This document shows positions 30,082-39,791 of a DNA stretch of 64,000 bases, piece after piece. A model generated the notes under the pieces. That model was not told the DNA's origin. It worked only from the letters and a program-made list of their open reading frames with translations, and searched no databases. The position numbers were made by a program, and so were the translations under genes. Each line of letters begins with the position of its first letter. The stretch's first letter is position 1. Source of the stretch: Mayamaea pseudoterrestris. Its lineage: Eukaryota > Bacillariophyta > Bacillariophyceae > Sellaphorales > Sellaphoraceae. The stretch covers positions 124,001 through 188,000 of the forward strand of contig BROI01000027.1 in assembly GCA_027923505.1 (NCBI GenBank). Reading direction: 5' to 3'.

Positions 30082-32274
30082 ATGAATCAATTAAAGCAAG
30101 AAATACTTGTGCTATGGCCAGTTCTGCTTGCTTTACAAATAATCACCGCTGATGCCTGGACAACCTGTCGTCATTCACTGTCGATTCGATCATACTCGCC
30201 ATCTTTTCGTCGAGCTGTAGTTTCTTGTGCGGCACGACGCAAGAAACGAGATGATGACGATCTTTTTGACTGGTACGACTCGGTCGATGCTGATGCTACG
30301 CCGGAGGACGTGTTTTGGTCGGAAATGCAAAAGATGACTCTTTCGCGCGGTGCGACCAATGGCGACGCACCAACGCCGACATGGACATCGGCTGCTCAAG
30401 GACCAGCGCCAGCTCCAGAAGCAAATGCTGAATCCTTGCCATTAACTATACCTGCTACTATCGGAGTTACTGCGGCGCCAGCATTAGCACCAGGAACTCC
30501 CATGACTACCTCAGCATCGTCGTCAGCAGCCAGTCGATCTTCCTCCTCATCAATGCCTCCTCCGCCCATGGCATTGCCCATTCAGCAGCAACCTCGTCGA
30601 CAGAAAAGGGAACAACAAGGCCAAAACAATCTAAGAAGCGTCGACTCCATACTCTCCGAATATGCAGCCTTTGCCGTGGCCGACAATTGGCTCGACGATG
30701 ACTTGCGCGTCATAATGGACCAGCAAGCCAACAACGAATCCGACGGGGAGGCACTGGCGCTCGCGCAGCGCATGGAGGAGCAGGGAACAAACAGCGACAA
30801 TTTGGCCTACATGCTGCAGTCCGATGACCCTTGGGCGCAGTATGGCATGTCGGCTGAACAGGCCAAGGAGGATCGTATTGTGATTGATCCGAGTAAAAAT
30901 AAGGAAATTTGGTATGATCCAGAAACAGATGATGGAGTTGACGCTGCCAGGGAGGAAGCAGAAACGTTGGCGCGACTGTCAAACATAAAGGCTTCAAGTC
31001 CGAGCTTGGATCGAGCAAGAGACAATCCAAAAGCTAAGGCGTTCTTTCAGCGAGAGCCAAACTCTTTGGCAGGATGCGATCGAATGTGGGTCAGCGCCGT
31101 CGACAATGCTTGCTTTAGCAGTTTGCGCGGGTCATTTCGAAACTATGGTGTTGATTTCTGCTGCAATTTTGGCGACTTTGAGGATGGGTGTATAGAGGAC
31201 AAGCTTGTAACGATTGAAGACATGGCATCGTTCAAGGCACGCAAGGTTTATGAAGCCACGGGGCTGCCATGTCTTGCGACTCGTACATCCTTTGAGATTG
31301 AGCCAATTCCACAGTTTGACGCTGGTAAACGACCTCCCAACGCGCGAGTGGCATCCGGCTACCGATTCAATGACGTTGGAGCGCATGTTGACTATATTTG
31401 CGATGCCATGAAACTCTTCTCGGAACATTCGCGGGTGACGCAGTTCAAAACCTGCATGTGCTACTACGACGGCGAAATGGAGGTGTACGACTATGGCATT
31501 CTCGATTGCGATTTGATATTTGCGCATTCGCTGCGAACCTTTGTTCCCGTCGCTCAAGCGCAGCATGAAATGATCAAGACGCTTGAACTGACGTTCGGAC
31601 TTGAGTACATGCCCTGGCTAAACGCCAAACCGACTGATAGTCCTGCTAGCAACAAACCTACTGTTGGCGCCGCTAGTTTGAAACTCCGTGATCGAGTACT
31701 GAAGGAAGGCAAGGTACTGCCAAACAATATCGTCGATGTATCGGCGTTTATGGACTCGATGGTCGACGTGGACTTGATGGAAGATTGCGCCAAGGAGCTA
31801 TCGGAACGATGCATGACCTTGCAGCCTACCAAGATTTTGACAGTGGCTACAACCGGTCTAGTTATTGCGCTTCCTATGGGAAAGCATTTGAGTGTTGGTG
31901 TCGTGTACGCTCGAAAGGAGCGCAACATGGTCATGGCCGATACGTACCACGCAAGCTACTCCAGCAGGACGGTCGGAAAGAACCGCGAGCTGCTGGTCAG
32001 TACAAAGCACTTGGACGAGACGGATCGAGTATTAATCGTTGACGACTTTTTATCTAGTGGATCGTCACAGGAGGCCTTGTTGCGGATCGTGGCCGAATCT
32101 GGCGCCACTGCCGTCGGTGTTGCCGTTCTTTTAGAAAAGGTTTATGAAAGCGGCCGACAATCGCTAAGCGGCTACGATGTGCCGGTGTTTAGCGTTTGCA
32201 GAATAGCATCGGTGCAAGATGGAGTTATACAAATGTTGGAGGAGGAAGGATACATTCAAACAGCAGTCAGCTGA
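30082..32274 (+). CDS. Plastid-targeted protein with C-terminal xanthine phosphoribosyltransferase domain
   Basis: Predicted 730 aa, single exon. The N-terminus (LVLWPVLLALQIITADA-W) is a signal peptide with Trp at the presumed +1 position, followed by a basic Ser/Arg-rich transit region, which fits plastid import. Residues about 100-330 are low-complexity (Pro/Ala/Ser, Gln) and acidic. Residues about 335-510 form an unrecognised Cys/Trp-containing domain (CDRMWVSAVDNACFSSLRGSF ... CMCYYDGEMEVYDYG). Residues about 535-725 match bacterial Xpt (RDRVLKEGKVLPNNIVDVSAFMDS-like start; VGVVYARKERNM). The PRPP-binding loop is RVLIVDDFLSSGSS near residue 650. Xpt converts xanthine plus PRPP to XMP in purine salvage. 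The fusion and plastid location suggest acquisition of a bacterial-type gene, but origin is not proven here. Confidence 0.78.
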   Translation: MNQLKQEILVLWPVLLALQIITADAWTTCRHSLSIRSYSPSFRRAVVSCAARRKKRDDDDLFDWYDSVDADATPEDVFWSEMQKMTLSRGATNGDAPTPTWTSAAQGPAPAPEANAESLPLTIPATIGVTAAPALAPGTPMTTSASSSAASRSSSSSMPPPPMALPIQQQPRRQKREQQGQNNLRSVDSILSEYAAFAVADNWLDDDLRVIMDQQANNESDGEALALAQRMEEQGTNSDNLAYMLQSDDPWAQYGMSAEQAKEDRIVIDPSKNKEIWYDPETDDGVDAAREEAETLARLSNIKASSPSLDRARDNPKAKAFFQREPNSLAGCDRMWVSAVDNACFSSLRGSFRNYGVDFCCNFGDFEDGCIEDKLVTIEDMASFKARKVYEATGLPCLATRTSFEIEPIPQFDAGKRPPNARVASGYRFNDVGAHVDYICDAMKLFSEHSRVTQFKTCMCYYDGEMEVYDYGILDCDLIFAHSLRTFVPVAQAQHEMIKTLELTFGLEYMPWLNAKPTDSPASNKPTVGAASLKLRDRVLKEGKVLPNNIVDVSAFMDSMVDVDLMEDCAKELSERCMTLQPTKILTVATTGLVIALPMGKHLSVGVVYARKERNMVMADTYHASYSSRTVGKNRELLVSTKHLDETDRVLIVDDFLSSGSSQEALLRIVAESGATAVGVAVLLEKVYESGRQSLSGYDVPVFSVCRIASVQDGVIQMLEEEGYIQTAVS

Positions 32275-32387
32275 TGGAAATTAGAACGAGATTTATAACT
32301 CTATGTCAAACATTACTTTCGGCTTTCCAACTTCTGCGCATCCGCCAACCATTGTTTCTGCCGACATGAAGAAACTGCTCATTGCTT

Positions 32388-33490
32388 TCATGAGTCGAAT
32401 TCGTACAGTTCATCCGCCAGGCCCGTGACTCGCTTTAACAAGAAGAACAAGTAGCCCAGCAATACAATAATAACAACATTGAGAATTGGATCGCTGAGCC
32501 AAAACGGTTCTGTCGCAGCATTCTGGACATGCGCAGCAGCTGGTGCTGTTGCTGGTACTCGACCCGTCCGTCGAATCGGCGGTGTACGCTCGCCTGGTTG
32601 CTGATTGGTACGAGTTCCAGCAATTGCTCGACGACGTAATGTCTGCGCATTGGGTCTCTCTTCTTGTTCGTTGTCATTTGCTTGCTCTCTAGTATTCTCA
32701 GCTCCAGAAGTAGCCACAGCATTAGGTTTCGCATCATCTGCTGCTGCGACTGTAACGTCGTCCGACGTGACAGGTTCCTTTTGCTGCTGCAGCTGTTCCT
32801 GAATGTCTCTCTCTACTTCCTTGTCAACCTTGTGCTCCTGCTGCTGAAGCATTCGCAATGCTTCGATTTCTTTTTCAAATCGGCTCGACGACTTTGCCTT
32901 GACACTCGCCTTTGCCGCATTCGCTTGAATCTTGCTAACAATATCCGAAATTTTGCCACAGCATGGACAAGTATAATCTACACTCTTGGCCGCCAATCGC
33001 TTCCGCTCCTTGACACTCCAATCCAAGGCGCCAATGGCGCCATCCGCCGGCGTTGGCAAAAAGGAAATGAGCGCCTCCAAAATGAGACGCACTCCCCAGG
33101 CTGGCTGCCACAGTTCATTGTGAAAGGCGGTGAACGATAGACAAATTTTGGTATTTGTCGCAAAGCGCCCCGATGGAGTATTGAACAAAATGTGCGGCGG
33201 CTTCATGGGATAGTCGGGTGGTAGCAAAATGCGGCCGTGGTACCAGCCGCCGGCAAAATCGGTATCGTCGGCGCCGCGAATGGTAAAATGCCATTCCAGC
33301 ATGTCGGATTCAATGGCTGTGTGTAACGCGAATAAGAACAGTTAATAGAGTGAGAGATTACCATTCAACTATATCACTCCCTATATATCATCCATGGTTA
33401 CTTACGCGCGGCATAGTATTGATCGCTCGGATCAATGGAAAGTTCTCGAATGTCGGCTTGGATGCGGCGAAGGCAGGCGCTCTTGCTCAT
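32388..33490 (-). CDS. Ubc6/UBE2J-type ubiquitin-conjugating enzyme E2 (ERAD)
   Basis: Predicted 337 aa. Exon 1 is short (33490-33406, MSKSACLRRIQADIRELSID...YYAA); the 89-nt intron 33317-33405 joins AAP-IESDMLEWHFTIRG, the usual UBE2J start. The E2 fold has the shortened active-site region of this subfamily, TNTKICLSFTAFHNELWQPAW, with the catalytic Cys in KICLS. A long Gln/Lys/Ala-rich linker leads to a C-terminal anchor (NVVIIVLLGYLFFLL) ending KRVTGLADELYEFDS. Such tail-anchored E2s act on the cytosolic face of the ER in degradation of misfolded proteins. The lack of a signal peptide argues that it serves host ERAD, not the periplastid copy of the pathway. Confidence 0.9.
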
Positions 33491-33733
33491 GATTCTTGCA
33501 AGTAATAATGCTGCTATATCTAAATGTCAAATGAAGAGTCTGTATGCTTATGTCAATTAAAATGCGAAAGCCCCAGCCTCGTCGTGTTCTAATGGAATCG
33601 GCGAGTGTGACTGGAATGTCATGGTGAAGCGGCGCGGCGGAAAAGTGACACGTGAAAGTCCTGTAGAAACGGTGCGACATTTCTGAAAAAACGCGCGACG
33701 GCGCCATTTTTCTTCACTCCACAAACATCCACC

Positions 33734-34807
33734 ATGGCGTTCATCCAAACCGTCACCAGCATTCCTGCCATTGGCAAAAAGTCAATCCTTTTATTCTGGG
33801 CGCCATGGCAGGAGGATTCGGCACCCGGCGGCGTCTGCGACTCGGTGTTGCAGGCCTTTGCCTCGTCGGACGTTTCGCTCCAAGTGGGCCGCGTGCAGGC
33901 GGAGGAATGCGCGCAAGTTTCCAAGCACTACCACATTACCTGCGTTCCAACCTTTGTCGTGATAGATGCGGGGGGAAATGTATTTGAAAAGATTGAGGGG
34001 AGTCAGGACTTGTCGCGGGTCACTCGAGCTGTGCAGAAGCTTTCGGAATTGGCGAATGAGCGCGAGGGTGCAGCGTTAGCTACTAGCACTCCTGTATCAA
34101 AGGAGGAGGAGGAAACGAAGAAAAAGGAGGATCTTCAGGAACGCCTTAAAAAACTAATCAATGCTCACAATGTCATGCTGTTTATCAAGGGAACGCCCGA
34201 CGAGCCGAAATGTGGCTTCTCCAAGCAGGCCGTGCAAATGCTTCAGGAGAATGAGATTGCTTTTGCATCCTTTGACATTCTTCAAGATGACGCCGTTCGT
34301 CAGGGACTCAAGGAACTGAGCGACTGGCCCACATATCCTCAGATCTATGTCAAGGGCGAACTCATGGGTGGTTTGGATATTTTGAAGGAAATGGCATCCG
34401 ACACGACGAGCTCGTTGCGCGAGCAATTAGGATTAGCAAACGATGATGCAGGTGCGACACCTGCCACTACCGAAAGTAGCAGCAGCAATGCACCTGCGTC
34501 TTCCAGCAATGACCATTTACACAAACTGGTTCGTCAGGAGCGAATCATGCTCTTCATGAAGGGTCTACCGTCGGCTCCCCAGTGCGGATTTTCGCGTCAA
34601 GTGGTGCAGCTGCTGGCGGATCATGACGTTCACGACTATGGAGCCTTTGACATTTTGTCCGACGAAAAAGTGCGTCAAGAACTCAAGGAGTATAGCGACT
34701 GGCCCACGTATCCGCAGCTGTATGTGAACGGCGAGTTGATCGGTGGTTTGGATATTATTCAGGAGCTGGCTGACGATGGAACGCTCAAGGAAACACTGTT
34801 GGGCTAA
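33734..34807 (+). CDS. PICOT-type monothiol glutaredoxin (GRX3/4-like)
   Basis: Predicted 357 aa, single exon: one thioredoxin-like domain followed by two monothiol glutaredoxin domains. The Trx part (ILLFWAPWQEDSAPGG ... CVPTFVVIDAGG) lacks the CxxC pair, as in other PICOT proteins. The Grx domains (about residues 135-230 and 255-355) each keep the CGFS motif (KCGFSKQAVQ and QCGFSRQVVQ) and the SDWPTYPQxYVxGELxGG glutathione-binding block. These proteins bind glutathione-ligated Fe-S clusters and take part in iron trafficking and sensing in cytosol and nucleus. The gene is divergent from the E2, with 243 bp between start codons. Confidence 0.92.
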   Translation: MAFIQTVTSIPAIGKKSILLFWAPWQEDSAPGGVCDSVLQAFASSDVSLQVGRVQAEECAQVSKHYHITCVPTFVVIDAGGNVFEKIEGSQDLSRVTRAVQKLSELANEREGAALATSTPVSKEEEETKKKEDLQERLKKLINAHNVMLFIKGTPDEPKCGFSKQAVQMLQENEIAFASFDILQDDAVRQGLKELSDWPTYPQIYVKGELMGGLDILKEMASDTTSSLREQLGLANDDAGATPATTESSSSNAPASSSNDHLHKLVRQERIMLFMKGLPSAPQCGFSRQVVQLLADHDVHDYGAFDILSDEKVRQELKEYSDWPTYPQLYVNGELIGGLDIIQELADDGTLKETLLG

Positions 34808-34954
34808 TTAGTTATGTATAAAAGTATACTGCAAAGTAACAAACTGACGTATATATTAACAAGTTAACTTACAAGATGGATAGCTGTTCGCAAATGCTGC
34901 TGGTGCTAGTGGCCAACGGCTGTAATACAGCCAACATCACTTGCTAGCCGCATG

Positions 34955-36054
34955 CTATGCAGCCGGAGGCATGAGACTTTGCATAATGGCATCGTATATT
35001 GCAAAAGTGACTGCATGATTGACAGCCGCTCGAAGTAGCTTTGGTGTGAGGCCGTCAAAGAAAGCGCCAATTCCGCCCTCATTGTAGAGCTTTCGACAGA
35101 CGGACCAAGAGCTGACATGCCCCTCCTCGCCGGCTGTGTTTTGAACCAACGTTTTCACACTATCAATGGGGTAAACTGGAATCCAACATGCCATGCCTGA
35201 TAGTGCACCAAAAACCATGGGCGAAAGCGGTCCAATATTAAATGTTTGTGAAAGCAGACCGTATGTATAAAAGTACAGCCCGTAGCTCGGTATTTCTCTC
35301 GCTAATGTTGGACCCAAACCGCGCCCGAGCAATCCCATAAAGCCTTCAGTTCGCAATATTGCTTCAATACACTCCCATTCATTCTTGTAAGTGTTGCTCG
35401 CCTGCATCATGACCTTGACTCTTTCTATCGGCGCGACTGCAAAGCTTGTCAACGCACCAGCAGTGCATGCAGCAATGAGAAGAATCAGTGTTTGGGATAA
35501 TTGAGGATAGTATAGAGACAAGAGGGAAATACCAAGCGTATTGAAGGAGAATGCCAATGCCTTGATGAGTGCCTGGCCAAGCATCATGCCTTTGACGCCG
35601 CCTGTAAAGAGAAAGATGACGGTGTGAGTTAGTGCGTTAGTGCATTCGAGCTTTCACGTCTTGCACGACGCATGCATGTCGACTCACCAAAGAAGCCACC
35701 TAGACCTTCCGTGTTCCATATCAATCGTATAGTTTGTATCATTCCGCTAGCTTCTGGTCCAAGTAGTTGCGCCTTGGTTTTTAACGTGTCCAAGGGAAAT
35801 GCAACGCCGACACCAATGGCACCAGCCACACTGCCGGCAAGCACCGATGCTGCAGCTGGTCCCACCAGAGACACTTGCGTAGAAGTAGCGCCACCTCGAG
35901 GTATGTAGAGAAACGAAGCATGGTCTGCTGCTCGAAGGTCTCGTCGACAAGGTGAGTCGATACTGATGCACCTCTTGGCGCTGCGTGTGGAATGGACTGT
36001 AAAGCCATGCGACGGCCTCAGTGAGCACAAGACAGCAATGAACAAACGCATCAT
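34955..36054 (-). CDS. SLC25 carrier family protein with secretory/plastid-type leader
   Basis: Predicted 337 aa. Exons 36054-35688 and 35601-34955, joined over an 86-nt intron to give GGFFGGGVKGMMLGQ. Three mitochondrial-carrier repeats are present, each with the PxD/ExxK/R signature: FPLDTLKTKAQ, APIERVKVMMQ and YPIDSVKTLVQ. Instead of starting directly with repeat 1, the protein has a ~75-residue leader. It begins with a hydrophobic signal-like segment (MMRLFIAVLCSLRPSHGF), has Ser/Arg-rich sequence, and ends YIPRGGATST. This fits a bipartite leader to a plastid envelope, where carriers for SAM, nucleotides or folate are known in plants. The substrate is undetermined. Mitochondrial location is the alternative. 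Confidence 0.8.
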
Positions 36055-36688
36055 CCCTTCACCCAAGAACCGACAATGACAAGGTCCTCGAGGAATGATC
36101 GACGGTAGAGACTGTCACACGACGGAACATTCACCATGGTGGAAGGCTGACGACACTCGGACATCCAAACGTCATCGCGTCCGTTCGGTTCTGAAATGGA
36201 AGCCAAAGACTTCCCGATTCGAAGCAAGAAAGATGGTATGTACCGTATGACCCTTGCTTGAACTTGAGGTTCAAGCATGTCGTGAATACTCAATTATTGC
36301 ATAACCGTCGAGGAACATATTCTCCGCGCCGTGTGGAACATGCCAATGGAACGAGCAAGGCCAAAAACGACAGAGATAAACTTGGGGGCAATGCAAAACG
36401 TTGAATGAACGGGAAGCCTTCAAGCTGGCGATTGACCGTCACGAGAATGCAGCGAAGTCTATTGGAGGCAAATCAGGCTATTCGTGATGGATTGATACAT
36501 CTGCAAGCTGTCTTGCAACGAATTGGGCGACGACAGAGAACAGTCTTTATCACATTGAAGTACGGCTGGTATGGCCCCCTCCATTCACTGGATCGAAATA
36601 GATTCGGTTTGCGAAACTGCGCCTTCCGTATCGCCGTCCCTCACAATGTTAGCGTGATAGCAGTTGGAAGACGTTCCAAGGCCTCATC
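36055..36688. other. Gene-free gap upstream of HSF gene
   Basis: A 634-bp stretch between the 5' ends of the SLC25 carrier and the heat-shock-factor gene. One ORF starting at 36405 runs out of frame into the HSF gene; its composition gives no support for coding. No repeat array or CRE-type palindrome was seen. It probably holds the divergent promoter and a long HSF 5' leader. Confidence 0.4.
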
Positions 36689-37909
36689 ATGTTCACACGA
36701 CCAGGAGCACCATCTAGCTCCGAGCTGCTCTCCCTGTTGCAGGAGCAGTCGAACAAGCAGGCATCATCAACTAGTAATGCTTCTGCAACACCGTCCTCGA
36801 GTCTGGACACGAGCATTCTCGCGCTGCTCCTTCGAAGTCAGCCACGGCTCGCCGAGACGCAATCGCAGCCGCAGCTACCATCACTACTGCCTTCCGTGAG
36901 GAACAATCCTCAGCAAAACACATTGCCTGGTTTGCTAACGCTTGCCGTCGGATACCATCAGCAGCAGCAGCTGGATCTCTTTCGGGAAGCGCAGCATGCC
37001 CGGTTTGCCTCCAACCCATTGTCGCAGCATTCTCAGCAAATGCTTCAGTCGGATCTTTACTATCGCCTCCTCGCTCAAGACGTTAGCAATGGCTTGGCGC
37101 GACAGCAGCAGCTGCAGCTAAACGACACGCAGTGCCAATTACCGTCAAAGACTACAGATTCACTACCAGCCATGATGGTTGTCGAGCAACCGCGCCAGCG
37201 CGATGACAATTTGCTTCACAAGCTCGGCACGACGCTTCCTCGCCGGTCCGATCCCTTCACCGACGTTTCCAAGATTCAAGGACCTCCGCCAACGGATGAA
37301 ACGTTTCGACGAAACAAGGGCGGCGTCAACGAAACGTTTCCGGAAAAGCTTCATCGCGTTTTAACCGAACTTGACGGAAAACACGCGCACATTGTTTCGT
37401 TTCTGGGACATGGTCGGGCCTTTGTTATTCACGATACAGCAAGGTTTGCCACGGAGCTCATGCCGCAGTACTTTTGTGGACAGGGCAAGTGGAGCTCCTT
37501 TGCAAGACAATTGCGGCTGTATGGCTTTCTCAGAATTCATGCTGGTCCAGATACCGGTGCCTACTATCATGCACTATGTAAGTGAATGTTTGTGGCAACA
37601 GTCGAGACATTACAATATCGCGTAATGATTGCTGACGTCTGTCTTCTCTTGTCACTCCTTTTTCATTCAGTTTTGAGAGGACGACCGGAACTATGCTCCT
37701 GCATGCGCCGCGTCGGCGCTCCGCAGGGACACGAGCAGAGCCGCAAGACGGCAATCAGCAAGAACAGCAACGCTTGTCACGCCAGCAAAACGTCAGACTC
37801 TGCATCCTTGGAATCGGCGACACATGTGCGCCTTTCGCGCAGCAACAGGGCATTGGCTGTCCGGGAGGGCGCCGCGCCAAATTTTTACGCCATGGATCCC
37901 TTGCCGTGA
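36689..37909 (+). CDS. Heat shock transcription factor family protein
   Basis: Predicted 375-aa nuclear DNA-binding protein, two exons (36689-37577 and 37671-37909; 93-nt intron with GTAAGT and TTCAG). The first ~190 residues are Gln/Ser/Leu-rich and disordered. The HSF DNA-binding domain lies at about residues 210-310: FPEKLHRVL, IVSFLGHGRAFVIHDTARF, MPQYFCGQGKWSSFARQLRLYGFLRI. Splicing completes YYHAL-FLRGRPELCSCMRR, a block typical of diatom HSFs. Stramenopiles have greatly expanded HSF families in which many members have short C-termini; this one lacks an obvious long heptad-repeat trimerisation domain after the DNA-binding domain. The tail is Ser/Arg-rich. Targets are unknown. Confidence 0.87.
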
Positions 37910-38131
37910 AAGTGTAATTTGCTAGTTTATTAATTCATATGGTTTTTGATGGTTGATATCTACAGATACATAATATAAAAGATGCACCTGCTATCGTTTC
38001 ATTTATAGTAGCGAATGCTTACGTCGAACGTAATCCTATTGACTTCAGGTATTGCTTTCCAATATGTGTTGCAGCAAGATGCTGTAGGTACTTAGAGGAT
38101 ACACGTATGAACAGAGAGAAGACGCATCCTC

Positions 38132-39448
38132 CTATGCATGTGATTCAAAAAAGCGATTGACAAGCTCAATTGTATCGGAACCAACTGTCAAAGGCCAGCG
38201 GCTCGACCATATGGGGCGAGGCATTTGCTCATTCAAAATCTTTAGGAGGACGGCCGTTTTCAAGGATGTGTCTCCGCTGGCACGCAACTCCAACGGTAAA
38301 TGAGATTGACAATGTAAAATATTGTTCAACATGCGAATCATGATCTGGTAGGCTGCCAGTGGACGAAGAAACCTATCATCCCAAAGCACGCCATATGATT
38401 CCACGATGCGACGACAGTCGACCAAAGTCAAAACTTGGCCGCCATTTAATAAGTCGATATAATTGTTTCCAGGTATTCCAAGGACCACATGACCGGGAAG
38501 ACCAATCACATCAGCATGGACACCGACGCGGCGCAAGATGCATTTGTAGATGACAGCTAGAGTAATCGGAATGCCTTGTCGCGATTTTAAAACGTGCTCA
38601 ATTGATGAATTGCGTACGTGGTAGTAATCCGTTTCGTTGCCTGAAAATCTCCCAAAAAGGCCCGCAATTGCAACACTGGCGCGCTGCTCCGTTGATGTTG
38701 TTAAAACTTCATTCATATGTGACTGTAGTTCTGACCCGAGGTGATTAAGATTTCCCCGAATAGTGTCAATCTTATGCGCCGGTGTTTCCGTCAAATCGGA
38801 CGATGTCCACAAACTTTCACTAAGCAATATTGCTCCTTCCTCCAGCACCTCGGCATCTGTCCAATTCATCGGGTTCTCTACCATGACCTCATGAAAGCGG
38901 TCCGTGATTGTTTGAAAATGAATCGACCGAAACAATTCAACTACAATACAAGCCTCCTCCTTCGTTGACAGCCGAAACGGATTCAAAGAGGAAGATTCTT
39001 TTGCATAAACATTGTCTTTGACTCCTAAACTTCGCATTGCTTCCTCTAACAAAAAGTCGTACGACTTGTCGGCAGTCAGCGTCAGGTGCGATATATTATT
39101 AGTGTTTGCGGAAGACGACTTGATTTCAGAGTAGAGTTTGCTATCAGCTACATGCTGCTCCTCATATTTCTCTTTTGGATTCTCAACAATATAGAGCTCT
39201 GTAATCATTGAAGATACAGTCTTGTTCCATGTAAGCGGCCATCGTAATTCTCCCAGTCGATTCCACACTTCCGGGCGAGACGCGGCGCCATTCAAGGAGC
39301 GGCTCGTGCCCAAGAGACTCACAAGTGTCTGATACGAATCCACGTAGGAAACAATCTCGTCCAATATTTCCTCCGAAAAAGAGTCCATGGTGCGAATATA
39401 ATGCAATGTAACAGTAGCTAAGTGCGCCGTTGCTTTCCAATTCTTCAT
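38132..39448 (-). CDS. FBXO21-like F-box protein with SirB1/transglutaminase-like domain
   Basis: Predicted 438 aa. The ATG at 39448 is chosen; an earlier in-frame ATG at 39682 would put the 42-bp repeat array inside the protein. An N-terminal F-box (FSEEILDEIVSYVDSYQTLVSLLGTSRSLN) is followed by a SirB1/transglutaminase-like region (VLKSRQGIPITLAVIYKCILRRVGV, GLPGHVVLGIPGNNYIDLL). FBXO21-type proteins serve as substrate receptors of SCF ubiquitin ligases. A YccV-type C-terminal domain found in animal FBXO21 is not evident. Single exon, head to head with the CRAL-TRIO gene across repeat array A. Confidence 0.78.
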   Translation of the reverse strand: MKNWKATAHLATVTLHYIRTMDSFSEEILDEIVSYVDSYQTLVSLLGTSRSLNGAASRPEVWNRLGELRWPLTWNKTVSSMITELYIVENPKEKYEEQHVADSKLYSEIKSSSANTNNISHLTLTADKSYDFLLEEAMRSLGVKDNVYAKESSSLNPFRLSTKEEACIVVELFRSIHFQTITDRFHEVMVENPMNWTDAEVLEEGAILLSESLWTSSDLTETPAHKIDTIRGNLNHLGSELQSHMNEVLTTSTEQRASVAIAGLFGRFSGNETDYYHVRNSSIEHVLKSRQGIPITLAVIYKCILRRVGVHADVIGLPGHVVLGIPGNNYIDLLNGGQVLTLVDCRRIVESYGVLWDDRFLRPLAAYQIMIRMLNNILHCQSHLPLELRASGDTSLKTAVLLKILNEQMPRPIWSSRWPLTVGSDTIELVNRFFESHA

Positions 39449-39498
39449 GGTCGAACGAGCTGCGAGCGATCGTGGCGTAATACTCAATGTCGCTGCAT

Positions 39499-39679
39499 CT
39501 GCGTCACAGGGCAATAGTATGAAACGAGTGCCAGTGAAAACTACGTCATAAGGCAATATTGTGAAACGAGTGCCAGTGATAACAACGTCACAAGGCAATA
39601 CTACGAAACGAGTGCCAGTGAAAACTACGTCAGGAGGCAATATTAAGAAACAAGTGCCAGTGAAAACTACGTCACAATG
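39499..39679 (+). repeat. 42-bp tandem repeat, array A
   Basis: About four units of 42 bp (39499-39538 slightly short, then 39539-39580, 39581-39622 and 39623-39664) plus a partial unit 39665-39679. Each unit has a CGTCA core near its start (TGCGTCA, TACGTCA, AACGTCA, TACGTCA) and (A/G)AGTGCCAGTG near its end. The array starts and ends at a CGTCA core. It fills much of the 343-bp gap between the divergent FBXO21-like (start 39448) and CRAL-TRIO (start 39792) genes. As 42 is a multiple of three, it is open in frame with both neighbours; translation is possible but unlikely. Confidence 0.95.
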
Positions 39680-39791
39680 CAACTTGAGGTGCGGTACCGC
39701 TACGATTAACCACGCCGGGTCGGTCTTGTGCGCGCGCGCTGGCGAGGCGCGTGGTCACGCAGTCGTTGGCGTTCATCGTCGCCTTCCCTCC

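Noticed and set aside
32388-33490. The E2 enzyme as part of the periplastid SELMA system
   Set aside because: No signal peptide or transit region; it has the C-terminal tail anchor of host ER Ubc6/UBE2J enzymes.
36405-36899. ORF upstream of and overlapping the HSF gene
   Set aside because: It is out of frame with the HSF domain and its second half is the shadow of the HSF Gln-rich region; nothing supports translation.
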